A stretch of 64,000 nucleotides of DNA from Bifidobacterium colobi (lineage in GTDB: Bacteria > Actinomycetota > Actinomycetes > Actinomycetales > Bifidobacteriaceae). The DNA is taken from the NCBI RefSeq assembly GCF_018555455.1, contig NZ_JAFEJU010000004.1:296070-360069 (forward strand), read 5' to 3'. This document shows positions 19,118 through 26,044 of this stretch, piece by piece (position 1 is the stretch's first letter; each line of letters starts with the position of its first letter). The notes beneath the pieces were generated by a model. That model had not been told where the DNA came from and ran no database searches. It was given only the letters and a program-made list of their open reading frames with translations. Both the position numbers and the translations under genes were made by a program.

Positions 19118-19331
19118 CTTGTCTGAATCATGAACCTAGGCTTATAGGACGATGACCCGCTACAGATTAGAGAACAAAACGTGAGGTTATAGCCGAAATA
19201 TGTCTAGCAGTCTAGCCGTTTGACCATCAGCGACGAGCCGTTCGGCTTTGTCGGTCTGCATGCCCCTTGATTCTCGACCGACTACCTTCAAATAGCAGAC
19301 TGGTTCCGCCTGAAGTGCCTAAGCTGAAAGC
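19118..19331. other. Non-coding stretch before the methyltransferase gene
   Basis: With the small RNA unit, this completes a 321-base region without protein genes. I see no frame of useful length and no clear ribosome binding site other than a weak AAAG just before 19332. The methyltransferase promoter should lie here, but no convincing -35/-10 pair was identified. Confidence 0.5.
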
Positions 19332-20093
19332 ATGGAACAGACAAAATTTCACGGCAAGGCTCGAGTCTACGCGGAAGGAAGGCCGGGCTATCCCACAACG
19401 GCAATCCGATACATCGATGAGTTGATACGGCATGGACTTGGCGAGGCTGCTCGCGATAATGCGACAATCGCGGATATAGGAGCCGGCACCGGTAAGTTCA
19501 CCAGCGCCATTGCCGGTTTGGGGTTGCCTGTTCATGCCGTAGAGCCGGATGCCGATATGCGTACGGAGCTGGTTCAGCGTATGCGCGAGTTCTCCAATGT
19601 GACTGTTCACGATGGTACCGCCGATTACACTGGACTTCCGGCGCACAGTGTGGATGTCATTACCGTGGCCCAAGCGATGCACTGGTTCAACCCAGACCGA
19701 TTCGCAGCCGAATGCCGGCGCATCGCGTGTAATGGACGGTATCTGCTGGTGTCGCTATACAACGTTACATCGTTCGACTCGGCAATGCGCACGGATCGAC
19801 ACGATGAGGATGGCGATATCATCACGGGCAGCATCCGGCACTTTGATGACACGACAGCCATGTTCTTCCACAATCCTGCGCTCCATGCATTTCCGAACCC
19901 GATTCGTTACACGCGCAGGTCTTGGCAAGCGTATATGGATTCGCATTCGCATAGCCCACTGCCGACTGATCCGGATTACGCCTCCTACCGGTCGTGGGTC
20001 AATACGCTGTTCGATCAGCGTGCGGTTGATGGAATAATGACCGACGATACCGTTTGCATGGTGGCCAGCGAGTTGGTGAGATTCGATATATAG
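19332..20093 (+). CDS. Class I SAM-dependent methyltransferase
   Basis: A 253-residue cytoplasmic enzyme with the Rossmann-type AdoMet-binding fold. Motif I is IADIGAGTGKF (46-56), and the acidic end of strand 2 lies in VHAVEPDADM (about 73-82). Motif IV-like VDVITVAQAMHWFN follows, a sequence common in methyltransferase type 11 and 25 proteins that act on small molecules. The N-terminus FHGKARVYAEGRPGYP is typical of this subgroup. The substrate is unknown. It stands alone between the Abi_2 region and tRNA-Pro, with a weak ribosome binding site. Confidence 0.88.
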   Translation: MEQTKFHGKARVYAEGRPGYPTTAIRYIDELIRHGLGEAARDNATIADIGAGTGKFTSAIAGLGLPVHAVEPDADMRTELVQRMREFSNVTVHDGTADYTGLPAHSVDVITVAQAMHWFNPDRFAAECRRIACNGRYLLVSLYNVTSFDSAMRTDRHDEDGDIITGSIRHFDDTTAMFFHNPALHAFPNPIRYTRRSWQAYMDSHSHSPLPTDPDYASYRSWVNTLFDQRAVDGIMTDDTVCMVASELVRFDI

Positions 20094-20225
20094 CGAATTG
20101 CGGCTATAGGCTATTGGGCTATTGATTGGGTTGTAATGCCACGAGCCATCTTTCTTACGACACGCATCTGATTTTGAGCAATCGGTAATGCATGGTAAAT
20201 TACCTGACTGTTGCTTTTGCAACAT

Positions 20226-20299
<74 letters not shown>

Positions 20300-20303
20300 C
20301 CCA

Positions 20304-20342
20304 AAAGCCCGGAATTTCAACGATTCCGGGCTTTAGTTTTTT
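20304..20342 (+). terminator. Terminator of tRNA-Pro
   Basis: A perfect 12-base stem (AAAGCCCGGAAT / ATTCCGGGCTTT) with a seven-base loop is followed by AG and six T residues. It is the clearest intrinsic terminator in this part of the window. Confidence 0.92.
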
Positions 20343-20358
20343 CGCGTTGAATCGTTCT

Positions 20359-20378
20359 GGACACGATGGGACACGATG
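20359..20378. repeat. Tandem 10-base direct repeat after tRNA-Pro
   Basis: Two adjacent exact copies of GGACACGATG follow the tRNA-Pro terminator. Short direct repeats beside a tRNA 3' end resemble integrase arm-type sites at old integration loci. No integrase gene is present. The remaining bases up to 20610 hold nothing I can recognise. Confidence 0.45.
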
Positions 20379-20610
20379 GCATACAGACTAGGTGCCACGC
20401 GTGTACTGGAGTGCTGAATCCGGAAAACGTCTTTTACCAATAAGACGATTGCAAGAGGGATTCCTCCATGGTGGCATGCCTTCGCCTTCACATTGGTCAA
20501 TTGCCGCAAAGCACATCAGAATCAGCTTCGATACAGCAAAAAGATTCTAGTGGTTATTGGACGCACCCAAACATATCCCATATCCTCGTTACAAGTCGCA
20601 TAATTGGATT

Positions 20611-21885
20611 ATGGATGTGCAAAGAAGCCCACTCAACGACGCTCAATTCGAAGTGCTCAGATGGATTAGCGAAGGATGTCCGTCCGGCAGATATGTTCCC
20701 GATGACTCGGCACATTTCGCCTCCGCCAGAGCTTTGCATAACCGAGGACTAATCAATGCCGCGGGGCATGGGCGGCATTGGTCCGCCTCTCTTACCGAAG
20801 AAGGTCGCCACTACCTTGAACACGGCGACTATACGATACCAACCTCAGCAGCTAACGGCAGCAAGAAACAGTCCGCTGAAAAGCAGAGTGCACAACGTGT
20901 CAAACAGAATGTGAGCCCGGAGCCTTCCGCTCAAACGTCAGCCGCCTCGATCAATACTGAATGCCGCGAAGAGAGCATCAGCGAGAAGAGCGATTCGCTG
21001 CATTCCACAGGCAGATCCGAGACAATCCCGATTCCAGCCAAGATTCTTCGACCGCATCCGGCCATACGCGATCTCATGAAACATAGGAAACGTCTAGATG
21101 TCCCCGCCGAACAACAGCAACGCGCTTTGATTATGCTGCATGCGCTGGTGCAGGAGGCGCTTCGTCGCGGATGGAAGGTGACTGCAAATCCTACGGTGTA
21201 TGAAACAGATGAATGGACCGGACGCAGACGCAGCGTTTCATCAGGCCCTGATCTGTTCACGATCGATGCTGGCGACTGTCCAGCCATCATCCGTGTCAGC
21301 ATGAAGAACAGGCGTGTGGAACATGTTCCCACCGACAAGGAGCGCGAGCACAGCAGTAAATTGGGATGGCGGAGCTATCCCAAATATGATTACGTGCCGA
21401 CAGACACTATGAGAATAGAAATCCGTAAAACCAGCTATTCAACTGCCATGGTGGAGGATTCCAAATCCGTCAAACTGGAAAACAAACTGGACAAAGTGCT
21501 CGATATCATCAACCAGATGTCTGAGGAGGTCCGCCAAAGAGCCGAACGGAAGCGACAAGAGGAAATCGAACGACTCGAGCAGATGCGCCGGATGGAGGAG
21601 CTGCGGAGAAAAACCGAAGCATACGAGCGTTGGATGAAAACACTCGACCAGCTTCGTTCCGATATCGTACGCCACAAGGAATTCGAGGCGGCTGTGGAGC
21701 TGCTGCGAAAAGGTGTGGAGGATCGCGGCCCTAATTCACCGTATGCGCATGAGCTTGGACAATATCTGGCATGGGCCGAGACTTATCTTCGGGACTCCGA
21801 CCCATTCCGCCGCATACCGTTGCCACCCGGAGGCATCCCCGAAATGACTTACGACGAGTGGATCCATCGAGATGATTGGCAATAA
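20611..21885 (+). CDS. Hypothetical coiled-coil protein with N-terminal HTH-like domain
   Basis: A 424-residue protein that I do not recognise beyond similarity to uncharacterised actinobacterial proteins. Residues 1-65 (LNDAQFEVLRWISEGCP, then ARALHNRGLI and LTEEGRHYLEHGDY) look like a winged-helix domain. A polar serine/glutamine-rich linker follows (70-130). A globular middle domain spans 135-270. A highly charged coiled coil follows (about 285-345, repeats of E, R and Q with LEQMRRMEELRRK). The C-terminal segment ends with a proline-rich patch (FRRIPLPPGG). ATG 20611 is preferred because the winged helix begins there; the upstream ribosome binding site is poor. It could be a regulator or a phage-related factor, and no function is assigned. 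Confidence 0.7.
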   Translation: MDVQRSPLNDAQFEVLRWISEGCPSGRYVPDDSAHFASARALHNRGLINAAGHGRHWSASLTEEGRHYLEHGDYTIPTSAANGSKKQSAEKQSAQRVKQNVSPEPSAQTSAASINTECREESISEKSDSLHSTGRSETIPIPAKILRPHPAIRDLMKHRKRLDVPAEQQQRALIMLHALVQEALRRGWKVTANPTVYETDEWTGRRRSVSSGPDLFTIDAGDCPAIIRVSMKNRRVEHVPTDKEREHSSKLGWRSYPKYDYVPTDTMRIEIRKTSYSTAMVEDSKSVKLENKLDKVLDIINQMSEEVRQRAERKRQEEIERLEQMRRMEELRRKTEAYERWMKTLDQLRSDIVRHKEFEAAVELLRKGVEDRGPNSPYAHELGQYLAWAETYLRDSDPFRRIPLPPGGIPEMTYDEWIHRDDWQ

Positions 21886-22041
21886 CCAATGCGAGAACGT
21901 CATGTCATGATTCACATCAATCAAAATACCGGGCGCGGCCACGTATCCACTGAAGTTTTTCACTCGAATGAGGCTTCGCGTCGCGCATACGGAGTTCGCG
22001 CGATAGACTAGTGCACATTAGTTTCAGTGAAAGGGATTTGC

Positions 22042-23583
22042 ATGACCGAGTCGACCGAGGGCACTCAGCTGAGCCGCGGGGGAGAGGAACCCGACGTGGA
22101 CAACACTGCCAATAAGGCCAACGCCAGCGACACCGTCACCAGCACCGCCAATGCCGATGATGCGATCTTCGAGCATTCGGCGGCCAAGATGCGCGAGCAT
22201 GGCATGACGGAGACGGCTATCAGCCAGTTCCATCATCTGTTCAACGTGTGGCGCAACGAAGAGGCCTCCAGCTGGATTCGCGAGGAAGACGTGGAGCCGC
22301 TGGAACGCGTGCCCAGCTTCCACGATGTGTACGAGACCATCAATCACGATAAGGCTGTGGATGCGTTCGCCAAAACCGCGTTCCTGAAGCTCAACGGTGG
22401 TCTCGGCACCTCCATGGGCCTCGAATGTGCGAAATCCCTGCTGCCGGTGCGCCGCCACAAGGCCAAGCAGATGCGCTTCATCGACATCATCATCGGCCAG
22501 GTGTTGACCGCCCGCACACGTCTGAACGTGGAACTGCCGTTGACCTTCATGAACTCCTTCCGCACCTCCGCAGACACGATGAAGGTCCTGAAGCACAACC
22601 GCAAGTTCGAACAGACCGAAATCCCGATGGAAATCATCCAGCATCAGGAGCCGAAGCTCGTGGCCGCCACCGGCGAGCCGGTGAGCTTCCCCGAGAACCC
22701 CGATCTGGAATGGTGCCCGCCGGGCCACGGCGACCTGTTCTCCACCATCTGGGAGTCCGGCCTGCTGGACGTGCTGGAGGAGAAGGGCTTCAAGTACCTG
22801 TTCATCTCCAATTCCGATAATCTCGGCGCACGCCCGTCGCGTACGCTGGCCCAGCACTTCGAGAACACCGGCGCCCCGTTCATGGCCGAAGTGGCCATCC
22901 GCACGCCCGCCGACCGCAAGGGCGGCCACATCGTGCGCGATAAGCAGACCGGCCGTCTGATGCTGCGCGAAATGAGCCAGGTGCATCCGGACGACAAGGC
23001 CGCGGCGCAGGACATCTCCAAGCACCCGTATTTCAACACGAACTCCATCTGGATTCGCATCGATTCGCTCAAAGCCAAGCTCGCCGAATACAACGGCGTG
23101 CTGCCGCTGCCGGTGATTCGCAACAAGAAGACCGTGGATCCCACCAATCCGGATTCCGAGCAGGTCATCCAGCTGGAAACCGCCATGGGCGCCGCCATCG
23201 GCCTGTTCAACGGTGCCATCTGCGTGCAGGTGGATCGTATGCGCTTCCTGCCGGTGAAGACCACGAATGATTTGTTCATCATGCGTTCCGATCGTTTCCA
23301 TCTCACCGACACCTACGAGATGGAAGATGGCAACTATGTATTCCCGAACGTTGACCTTGACCCGCGCTTCTACAAGAACATCCATGATTTCGACGAGCGC
23401 TTCCCGTACACGGTGCCGTCGCTGGCCGCTGCCAATTCGGTGACCATCAGGGGAGACTGGACGTTCGGCCGCGATGTGAGCATGTTCGCAGACGCCAAAC
23501 TCGAGGATCGCGAAGAGCCGAGCTACGTGCCAAACGGCGAATACGTTGGCCCGCAAGGCATCGAACCGGATGATTGGGTGTAG
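22042..23583 (+). CDS. ugpA: UTP--glucose-1-phosphate uridylyltransferase, UDPGP family
   Basis: A 513-residue eukaryotic-type UDP-glucose pyrophosphorylase (PF01704), not the short bacterial GalU. The nucleotide-binding motif LNGGLGTSMG lies at about 117-126, with LMNSFRT and FISNSDNLGA further on, as in human and plant enzymes. The product UDP-glucose feeds the Leloir and galacto/lacto-N-biose pathways and exopolysaccharide synthesis. An extra N-terminal segment of about 45 residues, rich in T, N, A and D, precedes the conserved domain. ATG 22042 follows GAAAGGG. A plus-strand-specific hairpin lies 12 bases after the stop. Confidence 0.93.
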   Translation: MTESTEGTQLSRGGEEPDVDNTANKANASDTVTSTANADDAIFEHSAAKMREHGMTETAISQFHHLFNVWRNEEASSWIREEDVEPLERVPSFHDVYETINHDKAVDAFAKTAFLKLNGGLGTSMGLECAKSLLPVRRHKAKQMRFIDIIIGQVLTARTRLNVELPLTFMNSFRTSADTMKVLKHNRKFEQTEIPMEIIQHQEPKLVAATGEPVSFPENPDLEWCPPGHGDLFSTIWESGLLDVLEEKGFKYLFISNSDNLGARPSRTLAQHFENTGAPFMAEVAIRTPADRKGGHIVRDKQTGRLMLREMSQVHPDDKAAAQDISKHPYFNTNSIWIRIDSLKAKLAEYNGVLPLPVIRNKKTVDPTNPDSEQVIQLETAMGAAIGLFNGAICVQVDRMRFLPVKTTNDLFIMRSDRFHLTDTYEMEDGNYVFPNVDLDPRFYKNIHDFDERFPYTVPSLAAANSVTIRGDWTFGRDVSMFADAKLEDREEPSYVPNGEYVGPQGIEPDDWV

Positions 23584-23594
23584 AAAAACCGCTG

Positions 23595-23629
23595 AATTTC
23601 GCGACTTTGACAAAAAGAGTCGTGAAATT
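23595..23629 (+). terminator. Hairpin after ugpA
   Basis: Twelve-base arms AATTTCGCGACT and AGTCGTGAAATT pair with one G.U, which is a pair only on the plus-strand transcript. The loop is 11 bases. No T-run follows. Confidence 0.6.
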
Positions 23630-23659
23630 TGGCGAAATGACACAAACTGAAGAAAAAAC

Positions 23660-23696
23660 CCTCTAATATAGAGGAAGTGCAAGGTAAATCTTGCAC
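23660..23696. promoter_or_regulatory. Two adjacent palindromes ahead of pafBC
   Basis: CCTCTA-ATA-TAGAGG-type dyad (23660-23674) and GTGCAAG-GTAAAT-CTTGCAC (23677-23696) lie 36-72 bases before the regulator's ATG. They could be operator sites, perhaps for self-regulation, or leader hairpins. No matching operator is known to me. Confidence 0.35.
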
Positions 23697-23731
23697 ACTT
23701 ATAAAGAAACAATAACTACACGTGAGGACTA

Positions 23732-25645
23732 ATGGCAGAAGGAACAAGCGGACGTCGGCGTTTTTCCGACAAATGGGGCAAGCACGAGCTAGATGTACTG
23801 GCCGTGTTGTCATCCGCGTTCCCGCAATGGCTTACTTCCCGCCAAATTGCGCAACGCGTCAAGGCGTATGCAGACTCGTATGGGGAGCTTGCCGATCAGG
23901 CGGCCAAGGCGGCATTCGCCAAGCAATTCCAGCGTGATCGCGCCAAGCTCGCGGCCATGGGCATTGCCATCGAATCCAGGCAGCCGGAGTACTCCTCGAA
24001 GTCCGAAGGCCAGGATTTCGCATCCTACCGTCTCCAGTTGGGCGATGAACCTCGTATCCGTCTGATGTTCGAGCCTGAGGATATGCCGGTGTTGGCTTCC
24101 GCCAATTATCTGGCGCGTTCGATGGCCATCTCCTCCGAGCCCGATCAGTCGCAGATCGCACAGCGCGCATCCCGCACCACGCCTCGCGTGCCGCAGACCC
24201 CTATTCCCGGCCTCGGCTTGGATTCCATTGCGCCGGGACTCGGCACCCAACATATTCCGGACTCCTTGGTCAAGGTGATTGATTCACGTCGCTTCGCCGC
24301 CACCATTGACGTGGACGGCGAGCATGTGAACGTTGCCTACACCGATTCCGACGATCTGGCCATGTACGTCCTCGAGCACCCGGGTGCCACCATCGTGAGC
24401 CCGCAGGAGGCCGTGGACGCCTATCATCGCCGTCTTCACGCAGCGAGCCAGTTCGTCTTGGCGGATGAATCCGCAGGTCCTGTCAGCGCCTCGGTGGTTT
24501 CCCCGTCAATCAGCCGTGACGTGAGCGAACCGGGCGATCCGGAATCGATCAAGGCACAGAACAAGAAAAACGGTTCGGCCTTCCAGACCGGTAGCGAAGT
24601 CGACCGTCGACTGCGTCTCATGCTGTTCCTGTCCGCCCACCTCGGCGAGGAGTTCTCACTGAGCGAGCTGGCCGTGCGCTTCATCGGCAAGCCGAAGAAC
24701 GATGATGAGCTGAAGAAGTTCGTCAATATCATTCACAAGGACATCAACACGCTCACCACCGTTTCCGACGATGGCGAGATGGCCGGCAGCCAGTTCTTCG
24801 ATATCGACTGGCCGCTGCTGGATGCCGAAGGCATCGTTTCCGCCACCAATTCACTGGGTCTGGAACGTCTTGCCGGCATCTCCCCGCAGTATTTGAGCAT
24901 GCTGACCGCATCCGTGAGCTATCTGGCGCATTCGCCGTTGCTGCCGGACAAGCAGCGCGCGCAGGCGGAATCCCTGTATGAGCGTCTGCGTCGTCACGTG
25001 ACGCCGGGTCAAACCCCGTGGCTGAGCCTTACCGGCTACGAATTAGAACCTCGCAGCTTCTCCGTGGTCAAGCGCGCCATCAATACGGATTCCCTGCTGG
25101 ACATGGAGTACACCGACAGCACTGGCAGCACCCGCCGCAAGCTGGTGGCCCCCTCCAAGATCTTCATTGACGAGGGTGTCTACTATGCGGCCATGTATAC
25201 GGATGTCGGCGCTGCGACCCCCAAGGATAAGAAGGCTTACGTCTCCAAAGACAAGACCATCGATAAGGCGAACGGCAAGCCGCGCACCTGGCAGGTGCTG
25301 CGCTTGGCCCGCATCGAAAAGGCTGAAATCGTCAAGCCTACCAAGACCATCGATGTACCGAACATGCCGGTGAGCGAACTGCGCAAGTGGAGCTTCGACA
25401 ATGGCACCGACGCGGTGTTCATCACCGATCAGCATGATCTGCCGTTCATCAAGACGCTTTCGGGCGCCACGGTGGAACAGTGCGGCGCAGGGGAGAAGGT
25501 TCATCTGACCGTATCCTCTGACTCCTGGTATGTGGCGTTCTGCATTGCGCACGCGCGTCACATTACCGCGGTCGCACCGGAAACACTGCGTACGATGATT
25601 GTGGCCCGCGCGCAACGTGAGCTCAGTCTAAGCGAGAATAAGTAG
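23732..25645 (+). CDS. pafBC: WYL-domain regulator, single-chain PafBC fusion
   Basis: A 637-residue transcription factor matching PafB plus PafC end to end. The first half (about 1-270) starts with a helix-turn-helix region (WGKHELDVLAVLSSAFPQWL, QRDRAKLAAMGI) and holds a degenerate WYL-like domain (VDGEHVNVAYTDS). The second half (about 285-637) has another HTH region (LRLMLFLSAHLGEEFSLSELAV) and a better WYL domain (LLDMEYTDSTG to WQVLRLARIEKAEI). In mycobacteria PafBC is a heterodimer that activates the LexA-independent DNA-damage response. helY two genes downstream repeats the mycobacterial order, which supports the call. Confidence 0.85.
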   Translation: MAEGTSGRRRFSDKWGKHELDVLAVLSSAFPQWLTSRQIAQRVKAYADSYGELADQAAKAAFAKQFQRDRAKLAAMGIAIESRQPEYSSKSEGQDFASYRLQLGDEPRIRLMFEPEDMPVLASANYLARSMAISSEPDQSQIAQRASRTTPRVPQTPIPGLGLDSIAPGLGTQHIPDSLVKVIDSRRFAATIDVDGEHVNVAYTDSDDLAMYVLEHPGATIVSPQEAVDAYHRRLHAASQFVLADESAGPVSASVVSPSISRDVSEPGDPESIKAQNKKNGSAFQTGSEVDRRLRLMLFLSAHLGEEFSLSELAVRFIGKPKNDDELKKFVNIIHKDINTLTTVSDDGEMAGSQFFDIDWPLLDAEGIVSATNSLGLERLAGISPQYLSMLTASVSYLAHSPLLPDKQRAQAESLYERLRRHVTPGQTPWLSLTGYELEPRSFSVVKRAINTDSLLDMEYTDSTGSTRRKLVAPSKIFIDEGVYYAAMYTDVGAATPKDKKAYVSKDKTIDKANGKPRTWQVLRLARIEKAEIVKPTKTIDVPNMPVSELRKWSFDNGTDAVFITDQHDLPFIKTLSGATVEQCGAGEKVHLTVSSDSWYVAFCIAHARHITAVAPETLRTMIVARAQRELSLSENK

Positions 25646-25690
25646 GCGGACCGGTAACGCAAGTCGCGCGGAAACAGTAAGGAGATCCCC

Positions 25691-26008
25691 ATGCCGTGGT
25701 GGATATGGCTGGTGCTGGCGTTGTTCATGCTGGCCATGATTATCGCAGGGATTGTATATGCGGGTGTGCATGGCATGCATGCGCTGAAGGACGTAGGTGG
25801 AATCGGCGAACAGATGGGGCAGAAGCTTGCCGCCATGGGGGAGCCTGATGATTCAGCGGATCGTACAGAACCGGTGACGTTCACGCAGCCATTAAGCGTG
25901 GCGCAGGAGCGTTACGCCAACGCGCATGCCGAAGTTCTTACTAGGAAAGCCGCCAAACGCGAACGTCACATGCAGACTTGGCAGCAGTGGAAGCGGTTCA
26001 ATAACTAG
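25691..26008 (+). CDS. Small membrane protein between pafBC and helY
   Basis: A 105-residue protein with one N-terminal membrane helix (WWIWLVLALFMLAMIIAGIVYAG, split, about 3-27). A glycine-containing stretch (GMHALKDVGGIGEQMG) follows, then a charged, probably helical cytoplasmic tail ending in lysine and arginine. AAGGAG precedes the ATG. It occupies the place of tatA-tatC in the mycobacterial pafB-pafC-tatA-tatC-helY cluster. TatA is also a single-helix protein, but the FG hinge and amphipathic helix are not evident, so TatA function cannot be claimed. It could be a divergent remnant or an unrelated partner. Confidence 0.75.
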   Translation: MPWWIWLVLALFMLAMIIAGIVYAGVHGMHALKDVGGIGEQMGQKLAAMGEPDDSADRTEPVTFTQPLSVAQERYANAHAEVLTRKAAKRERHMQTWQQWKRFNN

Positions 26009-26044
26009 CAGTGCTCCAAGCGAATTCTCTAGGCGAAAGACATC

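Noticed and set aside
20468..20752. A 94-codon plus-strand frame before the coiled-coil gene
   Set aside because: It overlaps the start of a better-supported frame, has no domain pattern, and its codons do not resemble neighbouring genes.
22024..23712. A 562-codon minus-strand frame opposite ugpA
   Set aside because: Shadow frame over a well-supported gene; histidine- and glycine-rich composition typical of antisense translation.
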